Source: Clostridia bacterium (lineage in GTDB: Bacteria; Bacillota; Clostridia; UBA1381). Taken from it: 48,592 nt of DNA. Both the position numbers and the translations under genes were made by a program. The stretch's first letter is position 1; each line of letters starts with the position of its first letter. Positions 33,178 through 43,235 of this stretch are shown piece by piece. The stretch covers positions 1 through 48,592 of the forward strand of contig JAFRDB010000091.1 in the NCBI GenBank assembly GCA_017404065.1, read 5' to 3'. The notes beneath the pieces were generated by a model that was not told the DNA's origin, made no database searches, and was given only the letters and a program-made list of their open reading frames with translations.

Positions 33178-33822
33178 ATGCGATATAAATATATTTTTTT
33201 TGATCTTGACGGAACGCTTACAGATTCGCAGGAAGGGATACTGAGTTGTGTGAAGTATGCTCTTGAGAGCTTTGGCATACATGAGCCGGAGGAGCGAAAG
33301 CTGCGACGGTTCATGGGACCTCCGCTCGTGCAGTCGTTTGCTGAGTTTTACGGATTTTCTCCTGAGATGGCAAGAGAGGCAACGGAAAAATACCGCGAGC
33401 GCTTCGGTACAGTCGGTTTGTTTGAGAACAGACCGTTTGAGGGTGTGTATGATATGCTGCAAGTGCTGTGTGACAGTGCTCATGTGCTTGCCATAGCCAC
33501 CTCAAAGCCGTTGGTATATACAAACCGTATACTTGCAAAATACCGGCTGCGTCCGTACTTTAAGCTTGTGAGCGGCGCGGAGCTGGACGGTACGCGCGAT
33601 AATAAGGACGAGGTAATAGACTATGCCATGAAAAAGCTTGACTGCGAGCGTGACAGGATAATTATGGTCGGAGACAGAAGGCAGGATATTATCGGCGCAA
33701 AGAAGTGCGGCATCGCATCGTGCGGAGTGCGCTGGGGCTATGCCGAGCCCGGCGAACTGGAAGAAGCCGGCGCGGATTATATAGCCGAAAATATGGATGA
33801 TCTGCTTAGTATACTTATATAG
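33178..33822 (+). CDS. HAD-superfamily phosphatase (phosphoglycolate phosphatase-like)
   Basis: A 214-residue HAD hydrolase with motif I FFDLDGTLTDSQEG (nucleophile Asp9, about 5-20), motif II in LAIATSKP and motif III/IV MVGDRRQDIIGAKKCGI (about 163-180). A cap domain (residues 20-85) is present. Relatives (Gph, PpaX) remove phosphate from phosphoglycolate or pyrophosphate. Which of these, or another small phosphate ester, cannot be told from sequence. GGAGGGG lies about 10 nt before the ATG. Confidence 0.9.
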   Translation: MRYKYIFFDLDGTLTDSQEGILSCVKYALESFGIHEPEERKLRRFMGPPLVQSFAEFYGFSPEMAREATEKYRERFGTVGLFENRPFEGVYDMLQVLCDSAHVLAIATSKPLVYTNRILAKYRLRPYFKLVSGAELDGTRDNKDEVIDYAMKKLDCERDRIIMVGDRRQDIIGAKKCGIASCGVRWGYAEPGELEEAGADYIAENMDDLLSILI

Positions 33823-33845
33823 CCGACATATCAAGGAGGAATACA

Positions 33846-35291
33846 ATGATAACATTTTTTATAGGACTTATCTTACTAATAGCCGGCGGGGCGTTATACG
33901 GCAAAGTATGCGAGAGGGTAATGAAGCCCACTGACAGGGTAACACCGGCTATCAGCAAGCAGGACGGCATTGACTTTGTACCTATGAAGGGCTGGAAGAA
34001 CAGTCTGGTAGAGCTGTTAAACATAGCCGGAACAGGTCCTATATTCGGACCTATACAGGGCATACTTTTTGGCCCCATAGCCTTTTTGACCATACCGATA
34101 GGCTGTGTTATAGCCGGCGGCGTGCATGATTACATGGTCGCAATGATCTCTATAAGAAATGACGGTGAGCAGATGTTGTCCATGGTAAAGAGATTTTTGG
34201 GCGAGTATTTTTACAGGATATATAACGTATTCGTAATCCTCACGCTCCTGCTTGTAGGTGTGGTGTTTATCTACACGCCCGGAGACCTGTTTATAACACA
34301 GATACTAAAGCAGGATGCGGGATTTTCAAATCCGGTTGTGTGGATAGTTTACGGCGGTATATTCTTGTATTTCATAATTGCGACATTGTTCCCGATAGAC
34401 AAGATAATCGGTAAGATATATCCCGTATTCGGTGCGGTGCTCATACTGAGCGCTTTAGGCGTGTTCATCGGAATGTTCATAAAGAACTATCCGCTCACTG
34501 AGATATGGAGCATGGGACAGGCAGGCTATCATCCGTTGGAGCAGCACTATATCCCGATATTCTTTGTTACGGTCGCTTGCGGTATAGTATCCGGCTTTCA
34601 TTCAACTCAATGTACTATAATCTCGCGTACAGTAACGCACGAGAAGGAAGGCAGAAACACCTTCTATAATATGATGATAGTTGAAGGCTTCATAGCCATG
34701 GTATGGGCAGCGGCGGCAATGGGGGTATATAACCTCGGCATAGCGGATGCAAAGGATCTGAGCAGTGCAACCCCTGTAGTCGGCAAGGTCGCGCTTGATC
34801 TTTTAGGCTCAGTCGGCGGTATGGTAGCTATAATAGGCGTAATAATCCTGCCGATAACCTCCGGAGATACCGCGCTCCGCTCGATAAGGATAATGCTCTC
34901 GGATGCGCTGCATATAAAGCAGGATAAGGCATACAGCAGGCTTATGCTTTCGATATTAATTTTTGCCGCGGCGGCGGGGATACTGCTGTTCTCCAAGATA
35001 GACACCGAGGGCTTCCAGATGCTGTGGCGGTACTTTGCATGGGCGAACCAGACGCTTGCAGTGTTTGCCTTTGCGGTCATAACTATATATATGATAAAGC
35101 AAAAGATGCCGTATATCATGGCTCTTGCGCCGGGCGTGTTCTATATGTTTGTTACGGCAAGCTTTTTATCGAATGCGCGTATGGGCTTCAGACTGCCATG
35201 GAATATAAGCTATGTTATAGGTATCGTGCTTGCTATAGCATACTGTGTTGCCCTTATATGGTGGGGAAGGAGAAAAATTAATACACGTTGA
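33846..35291 (+). CDS. cstA: CstA-family carbon starvation transporter
   Basis: A 481-residue, 13-14-helix membrane protein, shorter than the E. coli form (about 700 residues) but typical of Gram-positive CstA. Family landmarks are VMKPTDRVTPAISKQDGIDF (about 25-45), LNIAGTGPIFGPIQG (about 60-74), VAGGVHDYM-type IAGGVHDYMVA (about 89-98), GFHSTQCTIISRTV and SGDTALRSIRIML. CstA-like proteins import peptides or pyruvate. It is followed 9 bp later by a 37-residue membrane peptide; proteobacterial cstA genes are also followed by a small protein (YbdD), though the two are not obviously homologous. Confidence 0.92.
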   Translation: MITFFIGLILLIAGGALYGKVCERVMKPTDRVTPAISKQDGIDFVPMKGWKNSLVELLNIAGTGPIFGPIQGILFGPIAFLTIPIGCVIAGGVHDYMVAMISIRNDGEQMLSMVKRFLGEYFYRIYNVFVILTLLLVGVVFIYTPGDLFITQILKQDAGFSNPVVWIVYGGIFLYFIIATLFPIDKIIGKIYPVFGAVLILSALGVFIGMFIKNYPLTEIWSMGQAGYHPLEQHYIPIFFVTVACGIVSGFHSTQCTIISRTVTHEKEGRNTFYNMMIVEGFIAMVWAAAAMGVYNLGIADAKDLSSATPVVGKVALDLLGSVGGMVAIIGVIILPITSGDTALRSIRIMLSDALHIKQDKAYSRLMLSILIFAAAAGILLFSKIDTEGFQMLWRYFAWANQTLAVFAFAVITIYMIKQKMPYIMALAPGVFYMFVTASFLSNARMGFRLPWNISYVIGIVLAIAYCVALIWWGRRKINTR

Positions 35292-35300
35292 GGTGTTTAT

Positions 35301-35414
35301 ATGAAGCATATAATATTAACGCTTGTGGGGATAGCGGGAGATATTGCGTGTCTTGCGCTCATCATCGCATTGCTTATAAGAAACAGAAATAATTTTAAAA
35401 GAGGTGACAGGTAA
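35301..35414 (+). CDS. 37-residue single-helix membrane peptide after cstA
   Basis: An ATG preceded by AGGTG (spacing about 6 nt) opens a 37-codon frame. It encodes a short N-terminus (MKHIILTLVG), one hydrophobic helix (IAGDIACLALIIALLIR) and a basic tail (NRNNFKRGDR). The stop TAA shares one base with the ATG of the next gene. Its position between cstA and a YesL-like gene, the good ribosome site and the helix-plus-basic-tail pattern suggest a real protein, perhaps a small CstA partner. No family is recognised. Confidence 0.6.
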   Translation: MKHIILTLVGIAGDIACLALIIALLIRNRNNFKRGDR

Positions 35415-36316
35415 TGGGTATATTTACTCCGAGCTATTTAAAGGAGGGCCCCGGGGTCAGCAAAGACGCAAAGAAAAAGAGGGGTGTGTTTTTACTTATA
35501 GACATAATGTTCAGAAAATTTTTTAAGCTCATGCAGGCCAATTTTCTGCACTTTGTCATCAGCCTTCCGTATGTAGCGATACTTTTCATGTTCGTTTCAC
35601 CGTTTGTTATAAACGGATTGGAGCTTAATCTTGATGTCGGTGCGGCGGCGGGATTTGACGCGGAGACCATGAAGGGAGTTGCGGAGGTGTTTGCGCGATC
35701 GGTAATAGCAATAGGCCTTTTTAACTATCTCGGCTCAGGTCCGGCATCGGCGGCATACGCTTATATCTGCCGTTGTTATACGCGCGGCGAGCACACATGG
35801 ATATTGAGCGACGGCAAGGACATTTTTAAGGCGAACTTTTTCCAGGCAATGGGACTTGTCGTGCTGGATATACTGGTTATTTGTCTGGTGATGAACGCCG
35901 TAAAATTCTACGGTGCGCTTTCGGTCGGAAGCGGTGTATTTACAGCAGTGCGGTATGCAACCTTCTTTTTGCTTATGCTGTATATAACCATGCACTATTA
36001 CATTTATCAGATCATGGTGACATACAAGTGCAGCTTTATAGATCTAATGAAGTATTCGATAATCATCTCTCTTGCAAAGCTGCCGCTGACGGTGATTCTT
36101 ACGGTCATTACCGGCGGTATATACTACTTATTCATGACCTTTATTGCGACCGCAAACCCGTTTATATTTGCAATACTTTACGGTATAATCGGACTTACGC
36201 TTATGCGTTTTCCGCTTGAATTTTTCGCAGCGCGCGTTATTGATAAGAACATAAACGCGGAACAGAAGCGCACAAAAAGAGAGCAGGAGCAGTTGAATGG
36301 AAGCGACGAACAATAA
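35414..36316 (+). CDS. YesL/DUF624-like membrane protein
   Basis: A 300-residue protein with about six membrane helices and a basic cytoplasmic tail ([19 protein letters not shown]). The central [35 protein letters not shown] (about 107-140, quoted in part: [15 protein letters not shown]) matches the DUF624 pattern of Bacillus YesL, whose function is not well defined and which is often near carbohydrate or transport genes. The start overlaps the small peptide stop by 1 bp. The 3' end overlaps mnmG by 20 bp. Confidence 0.75.
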   Translation: MGIFTPSYLKEGPGVSKDAKKKRGVFLLIDIMFRKFFKLMQANFLHFVISLPYVAILFMFVSPFVINGLELNLDVGAAAGFDAETMKGVAEVFARSVIAIGLFNYLGSGPASAAYAYICRCYTRGEHTWILSDGKDIFKANFFQAMGLVVLDILVICLVMNAVKFYGALSVGSGVFTAVRYATFFLLMLYITMHYYIYQIMVTYKCSFIDLMKYSIIISLAKLPLTVILTVITGGIYYLFMTFIATANPFIFAILYGIIGLTLMRFPLEFFAARVIDKNINAEQKRTKREQEQLNGSDEQ

Positions 36317-38192
36317 AATGATACTCGGCAAATATGACGTGGCTGTTATCGGCGGCGGTCATGCGGGGGCAGAGGCGGCGCTTGCCGCAGCAAGGCTTGG
36401 CATGAGCGTAGTCATGTTTTCCATAAGCCTTGACGCAATAGGCAATCTGCCCTGTAATCCCAGTATAGGCGGAACCGCAAAGGGGCATCTTGTCCGAGAG
36501 ATTGACGCGCTGGGCGGCGAGATGGGCAAGGCAGCGGACGCTTCACAGATACAGTCAAAAATGCTGAACCGCGGCAAGGGACCCGCGGTTCATTCACTAC
36601 GCGCACAGATAGACAGAAAAACCTATCATCGAGAGATGAAACGGCGCCTTGAGGAGCAGGAGAACCTACAGATAAAGCAGGCTGAGATCGCCTCTGTACT
36701 GACGAAAAATGGTACAGTCACAGGTGTAGTAACGCACACGGGTGTAATTTACCTTGCAAGGGCGGTCATAATTGCGAGCGGCACATATTTAAAGGGAAAG
36801 ATACTTATGGGTAGCTACAGCCGCGAGAGCGGACCTGACGGGATGTTTCCGGCAAACTCGCTTTCAGAGAGCCTTAAAGAGCTCGGCATAACTCTAAGGC
36901 GCTTCAAGACCGGCACTCCGGCACGTCTCCATGCCGACACGCTTGATTTTGATAAGATGGAGGTAGAGGAGGGGGATGAAAATATCATCCCATTCTCGTT
37001 TGAGACAACAAAGCCGGGTATAAACAAGGTGAAGTGTCATCTGGTATATACCAATGAAAAGACGCACAGGATAATCATGGATAATCTCCACCGTAGCGCG
37101 ATGTACAGCGGGCTGGTTGAGGGAGTTGGACCAAGATATTGCCCGTCTATCGAGGACAAGGTTGTGCGATTTGCTGGTAAGCCGCGGCATCAGCTCTTTA
37201 TTGAGCCGATGGGACTGGACACCAAGGAGATGTACGCGCAGGGCTTTTCAACAAGCCTGCCGGAAGATGTTCAGCTTGCGATGTATCGCAGCGTGAAGGG
37301 CTTGGAACACTGCGAAATAATGCGCAGCGCATACGCGATAGAATACGATTGCTGCGATCCGACAGAGCTGTATGCTACGCTTGAATTTAAGAATATACAG
37401 GGTCTGTATGGCGCGGGTCAGTTCAACGGTACCTCCGGCTATGAGGAGGCGGCGGCGCAGGGGCTTGTCGCGGGCATTAACGCTGCGTTAAAGCTAAAGG
37501 GAGAGCAGCCTATGATATTAAAGCGGCTGGACGGATATATCGGCACGCTCATAGATGATCTTGTTACCAAGGGCACGAATGAGCCGTATCGCATGATGAC
37601 ATCACGTTCTGAATACCGCCTGCTGCTGCGGCAGGATAATGCCGATGAAAGGCTAACGCCCATAGGGTATCACATTGGGCTTATAAGCGATGAACGGTAT
37701 AACGCGCTCGGTGAAAAGCTCAGGAGGATAGACGAGGAGATAAAGAGAATAGAGAATACGACAATAACTCCGGCGGCGGCAAATGAGCTGCTTAAAAGCT
37801 ATAACAGCACGCCGCTCGTTACCGGAGTGCGGCTGAGCGAGCTGTTAAAGCGGCCTGAACTTGACTACGTAAAGCTTGCGCCGGTCGATACCGCCCGTCC
37901 CGATCTGCCTTATGCGGTATGGGAGGAAGCGGAGATAAAGATAAAGTATGCCGGATATATAAAACGACAGCTCTCTCAGGCGGAGCAGGCAAAGAAGATG
38001 GAATCGCGCCTGATGCCGCCGGATGTAGACTATGATACGATCTACGGCTTGCGTATCGAGGCGAGGCAGAAGCTGAAAAAGATACGTCCCGAAAGCCTCG
38101 GTCAGGCATCGCGAATTTCCGGTGTATCTCCGGCAGATATTTCTGTGCTCATAATATGGTTAGAGTCACATAAAAACAACAATGAAAAATAA
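36297..38192 (+). CDS. mnmG: tRNA uridine-5-carboxymethylaminomethyl modification enzyme MnmG (GidA)
   Basis: A 631-residue FAD protein that, with MnmE, modifies the wobble uridine of several tRNAs. The FAD fold starts [20 protein letters not shown] (about 14-33). Family motifs include [20 protein letters not shown] (about 53-72), [10 protein letters not shown] and [14 protein letters not shown] (about 278-291). The C-terminal helical domain that binds MnmE closes the protein. Usual length. The start lies 20 bp inside the preceding gene with CAGGAGC about 8 nt upstream. mnmE is not in the window, so the usual mnmE-mnmG pairing is broken here. Confidence 0.96.
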   Translation: MEATNNKMILGKYDVAVIGGGHAGAEAALAAARLGMSVVMFSISLDAIGNLPCNPSIGGTAKGHLVREIDALGGEMGKAADASQIQSKMLNRGKGPAVHSLRAQIDRKTYHREMKRRLEEQENLQIKQAEIASVLTKNGTVTGVVTHTGVIYLARAVIIASGTYLKGKILMGSYSRESGPDGMFPANSLSESLKELGITLRRFKTGTPARLHADTLDFDKMEVEEGDENIIPFSFETTKPGINKVKCHLVYTNEKTHRIIMDNLHRSAMYSGLVEGVGPRYCPSIEDKVVRFAGKPRHQLFIEPMGLDTKEMYAQGFSTSLPEDVQLAMYRSVKGLEHCEIMRSAYAIEYDCCDPTELYATLEFKNIQGLYGAGQFNGTSGYEEAAAQGLVAGINAALKLKGEQPMILKRLDGYIGTLIDDLVTKGTNEPYRMMTSRSEYRLLLRQDNADERLTPIGYHIGLISDERYNALGEKLRRIDEEIKRIENTTITPAAANELLKSYNSTPLVTGVRLSELLKRPELDYVKLAPVDTARPDLPYAVWEEAEIKIKYAGYIKRQLSQAEQAKKMESRLMPPDVDYDTIYGLRIEARQKLKKIRPESLGQASRISGVSPADISVLIIWLESHKNNNEK

Positions 38193-38565
38193 TATTAAAT
38201 GGATAATAATTTTTGCTGTGATCGTTACAGTATGCGCGGCGGTGTGGCTGATACAAAAAAGCAGGGTGCCGGAGGGCACGGCTATGGCGCGGATAGAGCT
38301 TAGCGGCAAAGTCATACGCGAGATCGATCTGTCGGCTGTGGCGGAGCCGTTTGAGTTCACGGTAGAGGCTGAGAACGGCAGCAATACCGTTCGGGTAGAG
38401 AAGGGACGGATAGCGGTCACCGAGGCGGATTGTCCGGACAAGGTCTGCGTAAAGACGGGGTATATCGAAAACTGCGCAATGCCGATAGTATGCCTGCCGC
38501 ACAGGCTCGTGATAACCGTAAACGGCAACGATAGCGAATATGACGCGGTGGCGGGGGATAAGTAA
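38182..38565 (+). CDS. NusG domain II-containing extracytoplasmic protein
   Basis: A 127-residue protein with one N-terminal membrane helix (about 6-23) and an external domain built of strands: [39 protein letters not shown], then [18 protein letters not shown] and the closing [14 protein letters not shown]. The three cysteines (PDKVC, NCAMP region and VCLP) and the CPDKVC...G.I..P...CLPH..V pattern are those of the NusG_II family. It overlaps mnmG by 11 bp and is next to a Gx transporter gene and apbE. In Listeria the extracellular electron-transfer locus has small membrane proteins of this type (EetA/EetB); that comparison is from memory. Confidence 0.85.
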   Translation: MKNNIKWIIIFAVIVTVCAAVWLIQKSRVPEGTAMARIELSGKVIREIDLSAVAEPFEFTVEAENGSNTVRVEKGRIAVTEADCPDKVCVKTGYIENCAMPIVCLPHRLVITVNGNDSEYDAVAGDK

Positions 38566-39117
38566 ATGAGAACAAAAAAGCTTACGATTCTTGCCATGCT
38601 TACAGCGGTATCGCTCGTTATATTTATAATCGAATCGCAGCTTCCTCCGCTTGCGCCGATACCCGGCATAAAGCTCGGGCTTGCAAATATCGTTACGCTC
38701 ATAACTCTTGCGCGAATCGGCAGACGCGAGGCGTTTCTGGTTCTGATACTGAGGATAATTCTCGGCTGTGTGTTTACAGGACAGATGATGAGCCTTATGT
38801 ACAGTCTTGCGGGAGGCTTTTTATGCTTTGCTGTCATGGCTGTTCTTATAAAGGCTGCTCCCAAGCAGCAAAGACAGTCCCGAAAAGACGGTGAAGCGGC
38901 TTATGTTATCCCTATATGGGTGGTGAGCATATTTGGCGCTATAGCGCATAATGCGGGACAGGTCATTGTCGCGATAGCTATTACGCATCTCACGCAGATA
39001 ATCGCGTTCATACCGCTACTCATTATTTCGGCGGTAATAACAGGCGCTTTCACGGGCGGAATCGCAACGGTGATAGCTAATAAAAAAAGTTTATGGAGAG
39101 TCTTGGATGAAGATTAG
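38566..39117 (+). CDS. Gx transporter family membrane protein
   Basis: A 183-residue integral membrane protein with five or six helices. The N-terminal LTAVSLVIFIIESQLPPL (about 12-29), the PGIKLGLANIVTLITL motif (about 32-48) and the GGFLCFAVMAV segment match the Gx_transp family, often mis-labelled heptaprenyl diphosphate synthase component I. A Gly-rich late helix (IGAFTGGIATVI type) ends it. The gene starts directly after the NusG_II gene and overlaps apbE by 11 bp. The family is thought to be a small carrier, perhaps of an isoprenoid, quinone or flavin precursor. Confidence 0.85.
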   Translation: MRTKKLTILAMLTAVSLVIFIIESQLPPLAPIPGIKLGLANIVTLITLARIGRREAFLVLILRIILGCVFTGQMMSLMYSLAGGFLCFAVMAVLIKAAPKQQRQSRKDGEAAYVIPIWVVSIFGAIAHNAGQVIVAIAITHLTQIIAFIPLLIISAVITGAFTGGIATVIANKKSLWRVLDED

Positions 39118-40114
39118 TTATTTACTCGCGCCGCTTATATGTGTAATCGTCCTTGCCGGATGCGGAAGGAACACAGCGGACAGCGCGGAGTTCTCGAAAG
39201 CCGTGTTTGCAATGGATACGGAAATGACACTAAAAGCATACGGCGCAAACTCCGAATCTGCGGTGAATGCGGCAGAGCGGGAGATAAACCGTCTCGACAG
39301 GCTTTTTGATCGCGGCAGAGACGGCAGCGATATTAATAAGGTAAACGCCGAGGGCACAGCGAAGGTGAGTTCGGATACGTCAGCTCTTACAGAGACGGCG
39401 CTTGATGTGTGCGAAGCTACAGATGGTGCGTTCGATATTACTATTGCACCCGTTATGGATCTCTGGGGATTCTATACAGGCGAGTATCAAGTGCCTGACG
39501 ATGATGAGCTGGCGAAGGCTATGGCGAAGGTAGATCGAGCGAAAGTGAATGTGGACGGCGAAGTGGTCTCGGTCAAAGACGGCGCAAAGCTTGATCTTGG
39601 CGGAATAGCAAAGGGTTATCTGTCGGCGCGGATAATGGAGATTTTCAGGGAGAACGGCGTAGAGAGCGGCATAGTCTCGCTCGGCGGGAACGTACAGGCG
39701 CTTGGTCTAAAGCCGGACGGCTCAAAATGGCGCGTGGCGATACAGGATCCGCGCGAGACTGATATGTTTATTGGCAGTGTCAGCATAAGCGATAAAGCGG
39801 TAATAACCTCCGGTGGATATCAGCGTTACTTTGAGGATGGCGGCAATATATATCATCATATAATAGATCCATCCACAGGCTATCCGGCAGAAAGCGGATT
39901 AAGCTCGGTATCCATAATTAGCGAGGACGGTGCGACGGCGGACGGACTTTCCACGGCGCTGTTTGTAATGGGGCTTGATAAAGGATCAGACTTTTGGCGT
40001 GCACATAATGGTTTTGATGTCATATTTGTCACAGGTGACGGAGAGATATATGTGACTGACGGGCTGAGCGGTGTGTTTGAGTCAGAGCGGAAATATACTG
40101 TAATTAAACGATAA
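39107..40114 (+). CDS. apbE: FAD:protein FMN transferase (ApbE), lipoprotein
   Basis: A 335-residue lipoprotein; the lipobox is LAGC (about Cys19). The ApbE core is clear: FAMDTEMTLKAYG (about 34-46), FDITIAPVMDLWGF (about 111-124), KLDLGGIAKGYLSA (about 164-177), GIVSLGGNVQALG (about 193-205) and the C-terminal HHIIDPSTGYPA (about 248-259), which binds metal and FAD. It attaches FMN covalently to a Ser/Thr of extracytoplasmic flavoproteins. No flavin acceptor such as RnfG/NqrC is in the window. The neighbouring NusG_II and Gx genes suggest the acceptor belongs to an extracytosolic electron-transfer system. Confidence 0.93.
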   Translation: MKISYLLAPLICVIVLAGCGRNTADSAEFSKAVFAMDTEMTLKAYGANSESAVNAAEREINRLDRLFDRGRDGSDINKVNAEGTAKVSSDTSALTETALDVCEATDGAFDITIAPVMDLWGFYTGEYQVPDDDELAKAMAKVDRAKVNVDGEVVSVKDGAKLDLGGIAKGYLSARIMEIFRENGVESGIVSLGGNVQALGLKPDGSKWRVAIQDPRETDMFIGSVSISDKAVITSGGYQRYFEDGGNIYHHIIDPSTGYPAESGLSSVSIISEDGATADGLSTALFVMGLDKGSDFWRAHNGFDVIFVTGDGEIYVTDGLSGVFESERKYTVIKR

Positions 40115-40193
40115 AAGTTATAAATATTTCTACGGCTTTTTAGTTTTTTTGCAACAAAAATAAGTATTTTAATTTACAAATTGATTACATATA

Positions 40194-40223
40194 TTGACTA
40201 AGTGTGTAAAAATATATTATAAT
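40194..40223 (+). promoter_or_regulatory. Promoter of hppA, TTGACT-18-TATAAT
   Basis: TTGACT (40194-40199) and a perfect TATAAT (40218-40223) are 18 bp apart in an AT-rich gap. The leader would be about 30 nt, with AAGGAGG at about 40244-40250. Confidence 0.7.
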
Positions 40224-40260
40224 ATGCATTAATAACATAGTATAAGGAGGAATCTATATA

Positions 40261-42351
40261 ATGAAAAGCTTTAATACTATTGCGCCGTTCATTGTTTTTG
40301 TATGCTCGGCGATAGCGATCATTTTCGCGATGTATAAGTTCTTCGAGGTTAAAAAGGCTCCGGAGGGCACAGCGCAGATGTCGGGTATTTCAGAAAAGAT
40401 TCGCAGAGGCGCTATGGCGTATCTCAAGCGTCAGTATAAGACTGTAGGTATATTCTTTGTTGTAATGGAAGTAATACTTATCATTCTCGCTGCAACGCGT
40501 ATGCTTACATGGTTCGTGCCGTTCGCATTCCTTTCAGGCGGATTTTTCTCAGGTCTTTCGGGATTTATCGGCATGAAGATAGCAACCTATGCAAACACAC
40601 GTACGGCAAACGGTGCGCGTGAGGGACTTAACAAAGGACTTAAGATAGCGTTTTCGTCAGGCACAGTAATGGGTATGACCGTTGTTGGTCTTGGTCTGCT
40701 CGATATCAGTGTATGGTATATCCTGCTTACAAATGTTTTCAAGCTTGATATAGCCGATACTATGGCGGCTATGCTCACCTTCGGTATGGGCGCAAGCTCA
40801 ATGGCTCTCTTTGCCCGTGTCGGCGGCGGTATCTTTACAAAGGCTGCTGACGTTGGCGCTGACCTTGTTGGTAAGGTTGAGGCAGGCATCCCGGAGGATG
40901 ATCCCAGAAATCCGGCTTGTATTGCTGATAACGTAGGTGATAACGTAGGTGACGTTGCCGGAATGGGCGCTGACCTTTACGAGTCGTATGTAGGCTCTAT
41001 TATTTCCTGCGGTGCATTGGGTGTTGCGGCAGGTCACGGTGTTCCGGGCATGATACTCCCGATGTCGATCGCGGCGGTAGGTATAATTGCGTCCATCATA
41101 GCATCATTCTTCGTAAAGACGAAGGAGGGAGCTACTCAGAAGATGCTTCTCGGCTCGCTCAGAACCGGAACCTATATAGCATCGGCATTAGCGGCTATAG
41201 TCAGCTTAATTCTTATCATGGTGCTCATGCCGGATAAGATGGCGCTGTTTGGCGCTGTTATATCGGGTCTTTTAGCCGGCGTTCTTATTGGCTTCTTTAC
41301 AGAGTACTATACATCGGATTCATACAATCCGACAAAGAAGCTGGCTTCGTCATCAGAGACAGGCTCGGCAACTATCATAATCGACGGTCTCGCTCTCGGC
41401 ATGCAGAGTACGGCTATACCGGTTATCATAATCGCAATATCCATCATCATCAGCTATTTTGTAGCGGGTGGTATGACAAATTTTGAGCATGGTCTCTACG
41501 GCATAGGTCTTTCGGCTGTAGGTATGCTCTCAACACTCGGCATAACACTTGCTACCGACGCATACGGTCCGGTTGCGGATAATGCGGGTGGTATCGCGGA
41601 GATGGCAGGACTTCCGCATGAGGTACGAAACAGAACAGACGCGCTCGATTCGCTCGGCAATACCACAGCTGCAACGGGCAAGGGCTTTGCTATAGGCTCG
41701 GCTGCTCTTACGGCTCTTGCGCTTATCGTTTCATACACAGACAAGGTGAACACTATAGACGGCAGTGTGCTCGATCTTAGGATCACAAATCCGGCCGTTC
41801 TTATAGGTCTCTTTATCGGCGCGATGCTTCCGTTCCTTTTCTCGGCTATGACGATGAAGGCGGTCGGTCGCGCTGCACAGAAGATAGTTGTTGAGGTGAG
41901 ACGCCAGTTCAGAGAGATCAAGGGTCTTATGGAGGGTCAGGCAGAAGCGGATTATGAGACTTGCGTTGATATATGTACACGTTCCTCGCTCAAGGAAATG
42001 GTACTTCCGGCGGCTCTCGGCATAATCGCGCCTATCGTGGTTGGTCTTACTCTCGGTGCTAACGGTGTTGTAGGTATGCTTGCGGGCGCGCTTGTTTCGG
42101 GCTTCGTTCTCGCTATAATGATGGCGAACTCCGGCGGAGCATGGGATAACGCTAAGAAGTATATCGAGGCAGGCAACTACGGCGGTAAGGGTAGCGAAAA
42201 TCACAAAGCGGCTGTAGTCGGTGACACCGTAGGCGATCCGTTCAAGGATACCTCCGGCCCGTCCGTAAACATTCTTATAAAGCTGCTTTCAATGGTATCA
42301 ATAGTATTTGCCGCACTAATAGTTAACTTCGGCGGCATGGGCTTGTTCTAA
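40261..42351 (+). CDS. hppA: Membrane-bound ion-pumping pyrophosphatase
   Basis: A 696-residue, 16-helix enzyme that couples PPi hydrolysis to ion export. Substrate loops are intact: [20 protein letters not shown] (about 198-217), [20 protein letters not shown] (about 222-241), [12 protein letters not shown] (about 434-445) and the C-terminal [16 protein letters not shown] (about 656-671). [10 protein letters not shown] (about 467) has Ala where K+-independent forms have Lys, so it should be K+-dependent. The Glu in ADLYESY sits where Na+-pumping members carry it, rather than one turn later, so Na+ transport is the better guess. It has its own promoter and terminator, so it is a single-gene unit. 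Confidence 0.96.
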   Translation: MKSFNTIAPFIVFVCSAIAIIFAMYKFFEVKKAPEGTAQMSGISEKIRRGAMAYLKRQYKTVGIFFVVMEVILIILAATRMLTWFVPFAFLSGGFFSGLSGFIGMKIATYANTRTANGAREGLNKGLKIAFSSGTVMGMTVVGLGLLDISVWYILLTNVFKLDIADTMAAMLTFGMGASSMALFARVGGGIFTKAADVGADLVGKVEAGIPEDDPRNPACIADNVGDNVGDVAGMGADLYESYVGSIISCGALGVAAGHGVPGMILPMSIAAVGIIASIIASFFVKTKEGATQKMLLGSLRTGTYIASALAAIVSLILIMVLMPDKMALFGAVISGLLAGVLIGFFTEYYTSDSYNPTKKLASSSETGSATIIIDGLALGMQSTAIPVIIIAISIIISYFVAGGMTNFEHGLYGIGLSAVGMLSTLGITLATDAYGPVADNAGGIAEMAGLPHEVRNRTDALDSLGNTTAATGKGFAIGSAALTALALIVSYTDKVNTIDGSVLDLRITNPAVLIGLFIGAMLPFLFSAMTMKAVGRAAQKIVVEVRRQFREIKGLMEGQAEADYETCVDICTRSSLKEMVLPAALGIIAPIVVGLTLGANGVVGMLAGALVSGFVLAIMMANSGGAWDNAKKYIEAGNYGGKGSENHKAAVVGDTVGDPFKDTSGPSVNILIKLLSMVSIVFAALIVNFGGMGLF

Positions 42352-42362
42352 AAGTGATAAAG

Positions 42363-42392
42363 AAACGGGCTGCAGATATGCAGCCCGTTTTT
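42363..42392 (+). terminator. Rho-independent terminator after hppA
   Basis: Stem AAACGGGCTGCA / TGCAGCCCGTTT with a GATA loop is followed by TT. It is perfect over 12 bp. It ends only 12 bp before the larE start codon, so larE either relies on read-through or has a promoter I cannot see. Confidence 0.85.
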
Positions 42393-42403
42393 AGCAATAA
42401 AAG

Positions 42404-43186
42404 ATGGATAAAAAGCTTGAGATATTAAGAGAGTATATACATTCGCTCGGCTCGGTCGCAGTGGCATTCTCAGGCGGTGTGGATTCGACCCTTCTCCTGA
42501 AGGTAGCGCAAATGGCGATTGGGAACAGTGCGGTCGCGGTAACGGTAAGCTCGTGCCTCGTGCCTGAGTGCGAGGTAGCGGAGACGGAGGAGTTTTGCGC
42601 GACGGAGGGGATAAGGCAGATTATTGTGCGGTATGATCCTCTCGCGGTTCCGGGGTTTGCGGAGAATTTGCCCGAGCGCTGTTATCTATGTAAAAGCAGG
42701 ATATTTGATGAAATAAAAAAATCGGTCGCGCCGCTTGCTATAAATAATATAGCAGAGGGCTCAAACGTAGATGATGAGGGAGACTATCGTCCCGGTATGA
42801 GGGCGGTGGCAGAGCAAGGGATTTTAAGTCCGCTGCGCTATGCGGGACTTAATAAGGCGGAAATACGCGCGCTTTCGGCGCGGTTGGGGCTTGCGACGGC
42901 TAATAAGCCGTCGCTGGCTTGTCTTGCCTCGCGCATCGCATACGGTGATGTTATAACGGAAGAAAAGCTCCGAATGACAGACGCGGCAGAAACATATTTG
43001 CACCGGCTCGGATTCGGTCAGCTTCGCGTAAGGCTACATGGCTCCATTGCGCGGATAGAGCTTATGCCGGAGGAGATAAGTAAAATGTTTGAAGTGAGAA
43101 ATGAAGTTTATATAAAGCTTAAATCACTGGGCTTTAAATATGTCTCGCTTGACCTTGGCGGTTATAAAACCGGAAGCATGAATTAG
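42404..43186 (+). CDS. larE: LarE: ATP-dependent sacrificial sulfur transferase
   Basis: A 260-residue PP-loop enzyme for assembly of the nickel-pincer cofactor. The ATP loop is AFSGGVDSTLLLKVA (about 21-35). The family segment RCYLCKSRIFDEI (about 91-103) and the donor region KPSLACLASRIAYGD (about 166-180), which holds the cysteine that gives up its sulfur in Lactobacillus LarE, are present. larB, larC and larA are not in the window. The start has no visible ribosome site, because the hppA terminator ends just upstream. The protein belongs to a set with the DUF362 gene 49 bp downstream. Confidence 0.88.
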   Translation: MDKKLEILREYIHSLGSVAVAFSGGVDSTLLLKVAQMAIGNSAVAVTVSSCLVPECEVAETEEFCATEGIRQIIVRYDPLAVPGFAENLPERCYLCKSRIFDEIKKSVAPLAINNIAEGSNVDDEGDYRPGMRAVAEQGILSPLRYAGLNKAEIRALSARLGLATANKPSLACLASRIAYGDVITEEKLRMTDAAETYLHRLGFGQLRVRLHGSIARIELMPEEISKMFEVRNEVYIKLKSLGFKYVSLDLGGYKTGSMN

Positions 43187-43235
43187 CGGAAATTCAATCA
43201 TAAAGCCATTGTTTGATACAAGGAGGAAAATAATA

